A stretch of DNA of 64,000 nt, taken from Micropterix aruncella. Its lineage: Eukaryota; Arthropoda; Insecta; Lepidoptera; Micropterigidae. The stretch is taken from the NCBI GenBank assembly GCA_944548615.1, contig OX155951.1:42324113-42388112 (forward strand). Direction: 5' to 3'. The notes under the pieces are model-generated. The model was not told where the DNA came from. It did no database searches and saw nothing but the letters and a program-made list of their open reading frames with translations. Positions 42,173-53,601 of the stretch are shown piece after piece; the stretch's first letter is position 1, and every line of letters begins with the position of its first letter. A program made the position numbers and the translations under genes.

Positions 42173-44325
42173 CTTTCTCATTCGTAGTTTAATATCGTTC
42201 TCGGGGAACTCTTGAATCGAATATTTTGACAAAGTCAACGAACTTCAATTTTATATACAAAATTTGTGATACATACATGCTAATGTATGCCCGAATCGCT
42301 CATCGAAGCGATGTCCGTAAATGATGGTTTCGTTTCAAAAGACTGCTTTATTATATTGTTTGTAACGGACGTGAATCTTGTTCTTTCAGTCGTCGTGCGT
42401 GTTGCATTCGAATTATTGAATTAATACGAGTCGTCGCTTTAAATGTGTTTTGATAATATTTGGCTTTTTCTCTATTATCTCGTCTGTGTATTTAAATGTA
42501 TGTCTTCTCGAATGTGGATTAAAGCTTCTTTATCCTGCGTGCTGCGCTGCAAGAAGGCATCGTCGAGTCTTTCAATAGATTATTTAGGTCGGTGTGAAAT
42601 AACTTAAGTATTTCAATGTTTTTATCTAGTAGGACCTCTCCCTCCTATCAAACATCAAACGACAGGTTTGTCACAAAATTTATAATATTTTATCAATTGA
42701 CTATTTTTCAAGGCTAGTTTTTAAAATTGTCACATTTCTCATTATGCTAAGATCTCATTGTCTGAAATTTCTTTTTATATGACAATCCCACTGCCATTAT
42801 AGAGGCTCACTGTATTTTTTTATATATTTTTAATTATTTGCAGTATATATTCAGTTTTCAAATCAGTATTAATAAATAGTTTTAGCACATTTATATTTTT
42901 CCAGATTATTTAATTCATATCCGATTGACATTGTGCCATTTTCTATTTTTCTCATTTATTTTCTGCCATTTATCCAATTATTATTACATCGTTTGACCCA
43001 AGATGCGTCGTTAAAAATGCGGTAAAATCACATTGTGATATGTGATACAAGTTTGGATATATTTTCATTATTTTAAGTTTTGATTAAGTCCACATGTATA
43101 TTTTATTGTTAGTTTAGTGTTTAATATTCTATTTATTACACTGTGTAAATATTATATATTTGCATTTTGTTTAATTTGTTGTTGTTTAAGACAATATATT
43201 TAGTGTTATCGGTAAGGTTGCCTCGGTGGGGCTTTGAGCCCCCAGCGAATTTAACTTTATAGTCTTAGTGTTACCTTATTTTAATTAACGAATGGGAAGA
43301 TATCTTGTAGTGTACAGTCTAGTCTTCAATTTCCAAAAAAAACCTTTTTTGAAAATCAAGACGAGAATTTTTCATTCGATATCAGTATTTCGGTGTCTTT
43401 ATAATATTATTAGCCAATATAATAAGCATTACTCCAAAAAATCTCCATTGTGACAAAAGTGTCTCGTAAGGCTAATTAATTAAATGAAATGTGTTATTGA
43501 CGGTCATAACTTGTATCGTACAAACTTTCTGTCATGATCTATCGAAATGTGCATATCAACAATTATTACTTTTTTATTAAACAGTCTGGCGGATGTCTAT
43601 GTTTCTAGCTTTGCGTGTATTTGATGGCTTGCCTAGAAATAGTAGACCATTTTGTATCAAGGACATGACAATATAACCGGTTGGTAGAAAATTTAAACAG
43701 TACATTGATATGTTTCATTCAAATGCAAGATGTTTTAATATATTGCTTTATGATGTGAATACACCTATTATTAAAGAATGCTGTTTTTTTTTAAAGTTGC
43801 ATCTTCAAATGTGGCTAGGTGAGCGGGCTGACGCTTTCAATAATAATATCATCAGCCCCTTTTCTCAAGTTTACAAAAATGCAAAAAAATGTCTGATGAC
43901 ATTGTACATGCCAAAAGATTAGAATTTCGCACCTAGATATTATTTTAACAATGGCAATGTAGTTTTGGTGTTAGTAATCCACCGTCCGTAGTTCGTTGGC
44001 CAGTTTACTCGTACCATTTTCCCTGTGTTTTTTTTTGTATTTTGTCGCTCCTGCCACTCGGTAGATGTATTGAAAGTGTCGTATTCTTTTTTTTAAGATA
44101 GTACCCATGCTATTCTACAGTAATCGTAAGTAATTTGCTCTTATTTTGTACAGCCAAAGATTGAAATTGGCCAGAGAAAATTTGTAAAGTAGACCTGATT
44201 TTCCATTTTTTTCCCTATTGTGTCATAAGTTTGTATTTTTTCCTCCATGGAGATAGGTAGATATACCTAAACCCAAATGGATAATATAAAGAGGGGGGGG
44301 GGGGGCGCTGCCTTCGTCCCCGGCT
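42173..44325. other. sky 3' UTR (extent unknown) then non-coding
   Basis: AT-rich with no ORF of note. An AATAAA at 42871-42876 is one possible polyadenylation signal, but several AT-rich alternatives exist, so the transcript end is not defined. A G13 run at about 44291 marks the approach to the next element. Confidence 0.45.
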
Positions 44326-44337
44326 TTAATTGCAGAC

Positions 44338-45304
44338 ATGGACTATCCGTCGCCAATTGGCCCAGCAGTTGAAATTTCCCACAACATTCCGACCAGGGAA
44401 AGGGATCTGTACAAGGAGGATTCCCTCGGCCCAGTTATTGTATACCTGCAATATAACACAAAAGAAGACCAGACTCAGCAGGTCGATCGGCCAAGATATG
44501 TATCGATTCACTCTTTCTCTGTTGACAGACTTATTTATCGAAAAAAAGTACCCCTTGTAGTAAGAATTAGAAAAATCGGATGCAACAAAATGGAGATAAC
44601 TCTAGCGACAGCGAAAGCTGCCAATAGCTTTGTTGATCTCCATTTCATCAAGGAAAAAAAATATGTCACTTTTATCCCGGCATTCACTGTGTTTAGAATA
44701 GGCATGCCTAAAAATATTGAAATAGACATCGATGATGATGAAATTCTCAAAGCAATCAACCACAATAGTCTTATAAAAGCCAGGAAAATCAGTCTGCTCA
44801 ATTTTAAGCAAACGGCTTCTGATGGCACAGTTTCATGGAACCATCACGGTCAGTAGTCGTACTTTCGAGGGGCAAAGCTCCCGGATAAAGTAAAAAATTA
44901 CTACAACATGGTTAGAGTTGGGATTTATTCCCTTTCGGTCGCCCAGTGCAACAGCTGCTGTTGATTTGGCCACATTAAAAAGACCTGCAGAGCCAAAGCA
45001 CCAGTTCCGCTGCGAGGATACCATACTGGAGAGACCTGTGGCTCGGACGATGCGCTTTGTTGCAACTGCAGAGGCACCGACCACCTTGCCACCTCTATTG
45101 CCCTGAATTTGAAAGAAAAAAAATATGTTAAGAAAAACTCATTTTTTGAGGCATCCGATAGGGTGCCAAAGATAGGAAGCAGGGATAGATCCTATGCAAC
45201 TATCACCGCTATCCCTATTACTAGACCTGCGACGAGGATAATGGTCTCGGACCCAATGCGCTCAAATGATGGGATTACTATCCATTTGACAAAAAGAACA
45301 TAGG
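44338..45304 (+). pseudogene. gag-like ORF1 of the I-like LINE
   Basis: The frame from ATG 44338 reads VIVYLQYNTKED, SVDRLIYRKKVPLVVRIRKI, FVDLHFIKEKKYVTFIPAFT, VFRIGMPKN. After 44856 the sense moves to other frames: a first CCHC-like knuckle QCNSCC.FGHIKKTC, then TGETCGSDDALCCNCRGTDH. The pattern of an RRM-like core followed by two zinc knuckles is that of I/LOA-group ORF1 proteins. A frameshift and a stop make it a pseudogene. Confidence 0.75.
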
Positions 45305-45699
45305 TTCATGCTTAAACAACACATATTGAAATCCACTGGCGGCCCTCGCATCACTGTTTAAAAAGCTGACAGCGATAATAAATCAGTGTGAGAACGAATC
45401 TCTCCTCACAGGAAGTCGATTCATCCCTCGTTACTGTAAGAGTTATCTCAGAGCAACTGGGCGATTACCTGGAGATTCCTGCAGGTGACTCGGCTGCCTT
45501 TGGGAGTTTTTAGTTGACCGTAAGAACTATTCATATATTTTTTCCTTTGTATTTTTTTTAAATTTGTTTTTTTTTTAAATATTAATGTATTAGTATTTTA
45601 AATATTATTCTTATTTGTGTTTTAGGATTTTTTTTGTTTATATTTTTTTAGTTGCACTAGGTATTCGTTATACAGTTTTTACCTTTTGTTATCACTTCT

Positions 45700-45900
45700 T
45701 ATTTCTCTTGTACTCTTTATTGTGAAAATGTCACAATGGGCGGGTTTATTGTCATATGACAATCTCTTACAACCAACCCTACTATGAAGTGTTATATGTA
45801 TGTGTGCGTGTAAGATGTCTGCAAGTGTGTGTCTTGTTATTGCATTCGATCGACAGAATTGAAAATGCAATTCCGTTAATTTGATCCCAACGGAAAATGG
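45700..45900 (-). repeat. SINE body copy (lacks tRNA head)
   Basis: Matches 4087-4277 almost base for base ('tgggcgggtttattgtcata', 'cattcgatcgacagaattg'), stopping exactly where the tRNA-like head begins in the first copy. It is a 5'-truncated SINE. Confidence 0.85.
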
Positions 45901-46199
45901 GATTCATATAGTATTGTGCTATTGTATGTACGTACATATACAGTTAATATTAACAAGTAAACGCAATGGCAGGTAATAATTCACATTGGAACTGTAGGAG
46001 TATTAGTACAAAGAAAAACGAACTGGAGATGGTAAAGGTGGATGAATACTGCTCATCAGGAAGGGCCTAACTTTCTCTCCCATACAAGCACAATCCCCAT
46101 CACAAGACATTCAATTTGTAGGTGTAAATATGAGGAAGTGTATTACACTTCTTTCTATTTGAAGCCGGAAATTGTAATCAGAGAAGTCCAGAAGGTGGA

Positions 46200-46620
46200 C
46201 GGCCCTAATGGGTGATATAAAAAATCTAATTTTTAATCTCGGGGACTTTAATGCTCACTCTCCTATGTGGGGATGTAACCAACAGACAAGGAGATATAAT
46301 ATTGAGCATCCAGATAAATTTTCGTTATACATACATTATGAATGATGGTTCAGCAACTTTAGTGCCTCGCTTAGCAGGACCTCCCTCTGCTCCTGATATA
46401 TTGATCTGCTCTCCGTCCTCAGCACTCATTTCTGACTGGAAAACGTTTGAAGACCAAAGGGTCTTCAGACAGACAACGTATAAAGACAGAGAAGTGATCG
46501 CTTCCTATAGAGGAAGCGATCACTTCCCTATATTTATACAGGCTCTCTTTAGTGGACCCTCCATCGGGAGAGCTACAAAAAGACGCCCCTGTATAATAAG
46601 TAGGTACGTCTAATCGGGCG
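46200..46620 (+). pseudogene. I-like LINE endonuclease fragment
   Basis: Reads NLGDFNAHSPMWGCNQQT (GDFNAH, catalytic), then in another frame NDGSATLVPRLAGPPSAPDI, LICSPSSALISDWKTFED and RGSDHFPIFIQ (catalytic SDH). A 16-bp perfect hairpin (46491-46526) duplicates in reverse the codons just before SDHFP. Confidence 0.8.
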
Positions 46621-46829
46621 AATTTGACAAATTTACCAACGAACTGGAGGTGTCGTCGACAAGTCTACAACCGGTTGCATCAACCTCTATGGACGACTGC
46701 TACAACTCTTTTACAAACTGCTTATCTCGGCTGCGAATAAACATCTACAAAAGAGATGCATCTGCTTAACCTATAATGACCTATAGTTGACACAAGATCA
46801 GCTATCCAAGAACGTGAAGAAACAGAACG

Positions 46830-47292
46830 CGGCTCTGATTGGCTCTATTCACCCTTTAGTGAAGAAGAGCTGGGGACGGTTTTAAGCAGGGTAAAAGACA
46901 CCTTCCCTGAGGGTATCTACAACCTTATTCGTTCATGATGCATGCGCACTAAACTATTACTGCGTAAATACTTCTTGAACATAGTGAATAAACTACTTGC
47001 CTACTGACTAGACTTCGTTGGCGTTTCCAACTCATTATCCCTATTCCTAAATCTAACGGGTTACTCAGTGAAACCAAAAGTTTTCGCCCAATCTCTCTCT
47101 CTGCCAAGTTATTTAAAATTTCAGAACACAAAAAAAAATACCTTGAATACTCACAGAAATTACCGAAAACTCAATATGGCTTTCTTAAAGGAATAGGTAC
47201 GCTAGATAATATAAGTATCTTAACCACTGATATTCGCCTTTCTTAAAAAAAAAAGAAAATATTGTTACTGTGTTTCTTGTTATACATGAGCA
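46830..47292 (+). pseudogene. I-like LINE RT, N-terminal part
   Basis: FSEEELGTVLSRVKDT followed by EGIYNLI (decayed PDGI motif). Then ISILTTDIRLS and KKENIVTVFLVIHEQ.AYD, the RT motif A region, cut at 'gcatacgataa' by the PLE. The palm continues at 49113 with AYDNFLTLL. Confidence 0.7.
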
Positions 47293-47303
47293 GCATACGA
47301 TAA

Positions 47304-49112
47304 ATAGGATAGAAAACGAATTTACCGCGTGAAATTTGTAGGACCCGACGTTTCGGTGACGTTGCAGCCGCCTTTGTCTAGGGTAAACTGAAGAGCTGTC
47401 AGTCCGTTGTTTTGCGGGTAGGCCGCAAACCGCTGCCGCCACTGCGTAGGTTATAACGGTGGTGGGGGGCCGGGCTCGGAGCGCGGGAATTTTTAAAATC
47501 CGTCTTGCACACAACACTCACTGTATCCTGTTTTACGTCTTTGCGTTCGGCGTTCGGCGGCGGGAACATTTTAAGAAGAGGGTTCCACGTAGAAGAGAGT
47601 TTGTAGCCGTCATCTCTATTGAAGTTCGGAGTTCTTCTTATTTCAATGGCTTCCCGGATCATGCGAGGAAAGTAGAATGATGGCTTTGACGTCGAATCTT
47701 TATTTACGAATTTGCCCATTTCGGAGTGTCTTACGGTGGTGAGAGATAAACTAAGGTCTGAGGACCTCCCTATTAGCTACGCCGACATGCTTCAACATTG
47801 CCTGACATCCTGCTACTTTCTATGGAACGGCGATTATTACAAACAAATCGACGGAGTAGCAATGGGATGCCCCGTATCGCCGATAGTTAGTGACCTATAT
47901 ATGGAATATTTTGAGGAATTAGCCATAAAAACCTCCAAAATTAAACCCATTCTCTGGCTTCGCTACGTGGATGATACCTTCTGCATCCTGAAAGGCAACA
48001 TTCAAACGGTGAAAGAATTCCTGGGTCATCTAAACTCCATACACCCAAAAATCAGTTTCACCTATGAAGTAGAGAAGGACGGCTCCTTACCATTTTTGGA
48101 TGTCAAAGTGACGAGGAGAAGTGACAATACTCTCGGACATACGGTATATCGGAAGCCCACACATACGGACAGATATTTGCATGCAAGCTCACACCATCAT
48201 CCCTACCATCTACGTTCAGTGCAAACGTCGCTCGTGAATCGAGCACGCGATCTATGCGACACTGAGCATTTTCCGAAGGAGATGGAACATGTCAATGATG
48301 TCCTTAGGAAAAATGGATACGGAAAATATCACGAGACACGCACACGATCTAATACGGACGAAACTCAAAAACCGAGCAGATCAAGAGCATTCTTACCATA
48401 CGTCAAGGGCGTGACAGATCGAATAAGTAAGATGCTAAACAGATTCGATATAAAAACGATCTTCAAACCGACCCAAAATATAGCTCGATTTTTGAGGCCT
48501 GTAAAGGATGTAATACCACTGCAAACCCCGGGTGTGTATAAAGTCGAATGCAGCTGCGGTCTAGCCTACGTTGGACAAACGAAACGGCCCATAGCCACGC
48601 GACTGACAGAACACATCAAAGCTGTTAAAAACGTTCAGCGAGAAAAATCGGCGATCTGCGAACATATATTGGATAGCGGAAGTAACCACTGGATGCAGTT
48701 TCAAAATCCCATTGTTCTATCCAAGGAACAATTCTACTTTCCTCGCATGATCCGGGAAGCCATTGAAATAAGAAGAACTCCGAACTTCAATAGAGATGAC
48801 GGCTACAAACTCTCTTCTACGTGGAACCCTCTTCTTAAAATGTTCCCGCCGCCGAACGCCGAACGCAAAGACGTAAAACAGGATACAGTGAGTGTTGTGT
48901 GCAAGACGGATTTTAAAAATTCCCGCGCTCCGAGCCCGGCCCCCCACCACCGTTATAACCTACGCAGTGGCGGCAGCGGTTTGCGGCCTACCCGCAAAAC
49001 AACGGACTGACAGCTCTTCAGTTTACCCTAGACAACAGCGGCTGCAACGTCACCGAAACGTCGGGTCCTACAAATTTCACGCGGTAAATTCGTTTTCTAT
49101 CCTATTTATAAA
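47304..49112 (+). mobile_element. Penelope-like element with inverted terminal arms and 11-bp target duplication
   Basis: Flanked by GCATACGATAA (47293-47303 and 49113-49123), which splits the AYDN codons of the I-like LINE RT. The left arm 47304-47677 and right arm 48732-49105 are reverse complements, each 374 bp with very few mismatches. The arm contains the last 93 codons of the ORF plus the terminal non-coding region ('cgtttcggtgacgttgcagc'). Inverted partial copies of this kind are a known PLE configuration (pseudo-LTRs). Confidence 0.93.
47679..49010 (+). CDS. Penelope-like ORF: RT (from motif A) and GIY-YIG endonuclease
   Basis: Opens directly at the arm boundary with FDVESLFTN (RT motif A, catalytic D), then QIDGVAMGCPVSPIVSDLYM and WLRYVDDTFC (YVDD near 47964). 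FLDVKVTRR, VYRKPTHTDRYLH and HHHPYHLRSVQTSLVNRA are PLE-typical. The endonuclease begins GVYKVECSCGLAYVGQTKR (GIY-YIG core written GVY...YVG), RLTEHIKAVK with catalytic Arg, and E at SAICEH. Stop TGA is at 49008-49010. There is no ATG before motif A. The N-terminal RT part is missing, so the element is 5'-truncated; the rest has no stop or frameshift. Confidence 0.92.
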   Translation, partial: DGFDVESLFTNLPISECLTVVRDKLRSEDLPISYADMLQHCLTSCYFLWNGDYYKQIDGVAMGCPVSPIVSDLYMEYFEELAIKTSKIKPILWLRYVDDTFCILKGNIQTVKEFLGHLNSIHPKISFTYEVEKDGSLPFLDVKVTRRSDNTLGHTVYRKPTHTDRYLHASSHHHPYHLRSVQTSLVNRARDLCDTEHFPKEMEHVNDVLRKNGYGKYHETRTRSNTDETQKPSRSRAFLPYVKGVTDRISKMLNRFDIKTIFKPTQNIARFLRPVKDVIPLQTPGVYKVECSCGLAYVGQTKRPIATRLTEHIKAVKNVQREKSAICEHILDSGSNHWMQFQNPIVLSKEQFYFPRMIREAIEIRRTPNFNRDDGYKLSSTWNPLLKMFPPPNAERKDVKQDTVSVVCKTDFKNSRAPSPAPHHRYNLRSGGSGLRPTRKTTD

Positions 49113-50480
49113 GCATACGATAATTTTCTTACCCTTCTACAATAGAGACCTACGCTCCTGGGAATTGCCGAAAACTTAGTTTTATTCATGTGTAACCATC
49201 AGGACATTCGATATCCGATACAACAACACGATCTGTCTTCAAAGGCTTACCACAGGACATCGTATTGTATCCAATGTTGTACAAAATGACTGTAGGGTGC
49301 GGTACTTGGGGGGGGGGGGGGGGAAGGGGGGGTGTTGAATACTACAATATGCGGATGATATTGTCGTAATGCCACCCCACCACTCTTTAAAACTATAATT
49401 TAATGCCATAATACGATCCTAGCACTCGAAGTGGCACTTAAAAGGATATCAGAAAGACTTGCATCAGTAGATGCATGCCTATCGGAATCTGGATGAGATA
49501 TATCCCCAGCGAAGAGCAATGCTGTTATCTTCGCGAAGCGCAGAATATCCCCTAATATTGAAGCTCAATATGTCAATAGAGTAAAATCCCAGGCAAAATT
49601 TTTAGGTGTCACACTTGACTCCAAACTCCTGTGGGCCACATATATATAAAACACCGCTGCAAAGGGTGAAAAACTCATAAACATTATTAGAGCAACTTGT
49701 GGGATCTGGTAAGGGTCCCACGCCATCGAGTTTAACTACTATTTAACGCCATAATACGATCCCAAATAGGCTATGCAACATCTCTATGTTACCCAATATC
49801 TAAAAAAAGACAAAGTATGCTTCACAAAGGCCTTCGATGCGTCTTTGGAGCAATGAAAAGTTCGCTTCCAACCTTGTGTAAGAACCACAAAAAAAATAAG
49901 AAATATGTACAAAAACATTATAAGACAGAGGAAATGTGCTTCCTGATTATAGGCTGCCATTCAACGACAGACTCTTGACACCCTGCATATATCAACAAAC
50001 GTTTTTTTTTAAAACTCACCCAATATACAACCCAGTTCATTCAATAGCCATGCATCCAACGATATGGTGGCGGCGAATTGGCCTTCGTGGGACCTTTTGC
50101 TCACCGACGGATCTAAGACGAAGTAAGAGTGCTATGTTGGAGTGGGAATATTTCATTTTAATAGACGCCTCGCTGTCATGTATAAACTCCACGGTACTGC
50201 ATCCATACACAGCGGAGAGTGTTGGTATTCTTACGGAATTAAAATACATTCAAGTTAATGCCATTCAAAGAGCGGTTATACTGACTGACTCCCAAAGCCT
50301 CATTCGAAAGCTGGCTCAACCTGCAGTATTACAAACTTCAACTCAGATTGAGAACAACATATAAGCCGTATTCTGGCCCGGAGGGTTGCTGGGGCGGAGG
50401 TGATTTTGGAGTGGATTCCGGGACACCCCAAAATCTCAAGTTTTGGCGTGTACGATTTTTAGGCTATAGAGCAAAACCCC
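49113..50480 (+). pseudogene. I-like LINE RT palm and RNase H remains
   Basis: AYDNFLTLL resumes after the PLE. LQYADDIVVM at about 49333-49362 is the catalytic box. AKFLGVTLDSKLLW follows. RNase H shows LLLTDGSKTK (about 50096), a conserved E near GECW, TDSQSLIRKL and LEWIPGHPK. At least ten stops or shifts. A G14-run interrupts at 49309. Confidence 0.75.
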
Positions 50481-50779
50481 AATTCGGCAATTATTTATAT
50501 ACCTAACATAATAGTTACATTTTTGAAAAAAATATTGAATTTACTATAAATTGAGTATTATACCTATAGTTACTTAGGTTTGTGTGGAAAACGCACAGGA
50601 AAATTATACGGCCGCAGACGTCTGAGGTATGAGCAATAAACAACGTGTTAGTACCGCCTCAAGCATGCCAACATTTCACACTTCTTCAAAAAACTTCATA
50701 AGTTGATTGTACTTGCAGTATTAATATGTACCTACATCAGTTTATATTTTTAAACAGAATATTTTTAAATAATCTGTTA

Positions 50780-51130
50780 TTTCGATACACCATTTGCAAC
50801 CGCTCCCGCCGCGGTTGCGGGTCAATAATTTTGTTTCAAAACTCACGACACCGCAAGTTTGCACGGTCAAGCGCCGCGTTTGCGGGTCCGCGGCCTAGAT
50901 ATGTTAAAACCGCTCCTTGAGTTCTAAGGCTGACCGCGACCCGCGCGGTTCTACTAAAATGCCGTAGACGCTTCGGCCGCCACGATCAACCGCGCCCGCC
51001 GCGGCTGTAAATAGCGTCGTGAATGAGCTACTCAATTTTACATACATATCTGTATTCTACGGAGCCGTCCGCAAACCTGCAACCGCGGCGGGCGCGGGTA
51101 AAAACCGCTCCGTGAGTTCTAAGCTTGAGT
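50780..51130. repeat. GC-rich palindromic island with direct repeats
   Basis: AAAACCGCTCC-TGAGTTCTAAG-like units at 50906 and 51101. 'caaccgctcccgccgcggttg' at 50799 resembles the inverse of 'caaccgcggcgggcgcggg' at 51080. No ORF. Confidence 0.6.
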
Positions 51131-51394
51131 CTCGTCAAGACTACGTTAAATATTAGTCTTGATATAAATATAGATACCCAAACCGAAACATAAAAAAAAA
51201 ATAAACATACTCCTTGCCTATAGAAATCTAATGAGCAAAGTTATCAAGCAGCGTTGAACATTTTTTATTTGCGAGATGACAATTCCAGGGTTGTCACTTT
51301 ATTTCAAAGAATTGATTACTTTACATTTTATCAGGTTTAAATCTGAAATAAAAACAAAAGTGAACATATCTTTATGCCTATACATAATTTATCT

Positions 51395-51535
51395 TAACAG
51401 TGGCTCCAATATGACAGTCTACCCTAGACAAAGGTGGTTGTAACATCGTCGGAACGTTGGGTGCCATAAGTCCACTCTGGAAAATCCGTTTTTAATTTTC
51501 CTTAATGTTAAAAAGGCCGCAATGGTCCTCGATTT
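51395..51535 (+). repeat. Penelope-like terminal fragment (diverged)
   Basis: 'acagtctaccctagacaaag', 'catcgtcggaacgttgggtg', 'aaaatccgttttt' and outer flank 'gccgcaatggtcctcgattt' follow the order of the PLE 3' end. Confidence 0.65.
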
Positions 51536-51832
51536 TTAAGCGACTACAAAAAAATGAGGCGTTATCAATTCGTTTGTATCTTTTTTTTTAATTCAATGTT
51601 TGTTACCTCAGAACTCTGCCATTTATGAACCGATTTGGAAAAATCTTTTTTTATTCGAAAGGATATACCTACTTACAGATTGGTCCCATCTTTATTAAAA
51701 TCCTGTTGTGATGATGGGATCCATGAGGAATTGAGGGAAATCCTCAATTATTATCATTTGAAATTGAAAATTTACATGTTGGTTCAATTCCGATGACAAT
51801 TAATATATTTTTATGGTAAGCATGACCTGATT

Positions 51833-52200
51833 CTACACACTGGGATGGCTCCCGACGAGGGAACCCCTCAGCGGTCAACAGCACAGACCCCAAATTTTGT
51901 ATACTCATTCAGTTATGATAGCTCGATCTAAGTTTTATCATGACATGGCTGCTGCACTCAGGGTTGGCTCCCGACAAGTGAACTCCTCAACGGTCTACAG
52001 CACAGACACAAAATTTTATATATGTATTCAATTACGACAGCCCGTTCTAAGTTTCACCAAGGACTGCGGCACCCAGGGTTGGCTTCCAACGAGGGAACTC
52101 CTCAACGGTCAACAGCACATACATACAATTTTGTATACGCATTCAATTATGATAGCCCGTTCTTAGTATCACCATGACATGGCTGCTACACTTATAAAAA
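51833..52200. repeat. tandem repeat, about 117-bp unit, three copies
   Basis: Units recur at about 51847, 51966 and 52081 ('ggctcccgac..g..aac', 'cctcaacggtcaacagcaca', 'attcaattatgatagc'). Moderately diverged and non-coding. Confidence 0.85.
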
Positions 52201-53335
52201 AAATGGTGTCGGTTTTCTTTTTGTAAAAATTTTATCTATTATATAATATATTTTATGCTCCCTGCGTTGCGTCATATCCATTACACATTTACAAGCGACC
52301 TGACAAGCAATACTATGTGAAATTGAATTCGACAACCCCAACCCAAATATTTGGTGGGCAATGTTGTCAATGTTAAAGAATCAGTACAATTTATATGAAA
52401 ATAGCATTATTGCCCATTAAATGTACTAATACTAATCTATGAAAGACATTGCACTCGATTTCTGGCAAAATCAAAATTAATAGTATACCTACTTACTAGT
52501 GTATACCTACTTACTACTTGTAGCAATAGTTAGAACTAGCACTTCTAAATAGTTCTAAAAGTTTTTGACACGTATTTGGACCCAACAAAAAGAGGTGTTA
52601 CCTATTTTCTTCTCATTTTCTTTGTAATGCATACATCAAATCAGCTAGTTTGCTGGTGATTTTGTGCCAGTTTGTACATCTCTTGATGAAGGAAGGATAC
52701 TTCTGTCAGTTTGTTTAACCTACGAACGAAGCAATGGACAGGTCGCATTAGGGCCTAGTACAAGGAACATCTTAGTTACATACACAATACAATGTACAAA
52801 CTGGAAACATGAACAAACGATTATTTTCCGTTCGGAATGTACTCGTAAATAAGGTAGAGGGGGTTCGAATACATTAGGGCGGTGTTCACCAATCTTTTTA
52901 TACTGCAGGCACTGCTTTAATTATTTCAGGGGTTGTTTTTAATTATTTCCAGAGCATTATTGGGGAACCCAGATAGGAAAGATTATACCATCGAGAAGAT
53001 GAATATACCTATCTTGTGAACTTATCCATCCATTCTTCATTCTACAAAGGCTCTACTAGGTAAGGGTCATGCTTTAGCAGTAACTAAATTATATCTCTAA
53101 GTTCCGCGAGGTATCAAAGATGTGTCCTCTCTTCACCTGCACGTATAGATACTGATGTAGAGAGTCCACACTCTAGCACCTTGGTCAATGTAGAGTTTAC
53201 CGATCGGCGGACCGCCCCCCGCGGACCGTCGCGCAGTGGATCGAATAGAACATGCTAGCCGCCTGTCTATCCGACTGTACATAATAAATTCCTTAGTAGA
53301 AAAACGAACCTTGTTTGCTTCTTTAGCTTCCTTAA
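52201..53335. other. non-coding
   Basis: No gene or clear repeat recognised. Confidence 0.5.
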
Positions 53336-53597
53336 CCCCTCAAGCCCCGATTGGCCGATATCGGCCACAAAACGATTCAGCGTGACGGCCCCGTTTTAAT
53401 TTTATTTTAATTTAATTTGTTTTATTTTATTATGTTTTATTATGTTAATATGTTTCAATTTAATTATGGGTACAGTGGCTTGGCAGTAATTAATATTTTG
53501 GTGAGACAGTGTCGTAATTCAATTTTTTTACTAATTTTTACTAAAAATTTTTGGGACAGCAACTTGTCAATAGGCTGAGGGGCCGAGGCCTGAAGGG
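53336..53597. mobile_element. piggyBac-like MITE
   Basis: Bounded by TTAA at 53332-53335 and 53598-53601. The inverted ends are CCCCTCAAGCCCCG and CCCTTCAGGCCTCG, 11 of 14 matching. The interior is AT-rich with no transposase. 262 bp. Confidence 0.65.
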
Positions 53598-53601
53598 TTA
53601 A

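Larger units (their letters stand above)
44338..50480 (+). mobile_element. decayed I-like LINE interrupted by SINE-like sequence and a Penelope-like element
   Basis: Fragments in LINE order on the + strand: gag-like ORF1 (44338-45304), endonuclease (about 46200-46620), RT fingers to motif A (46830-47292), [PLE 47304-49112], RT palm (49113-49700, YADDIVV at about 49336), RNase H (about 50070-50440). Stops and frameshifts are frequent. Two G-runs disrupt it. Confidence 0.82.

Noticed and set aside
51833..52200. CRISPR-like array
   Set aside because: Repeat units of about 117 bp are contiguous and diverged, without short identical repeats and unique spacers, and the genome is eukaryotic.
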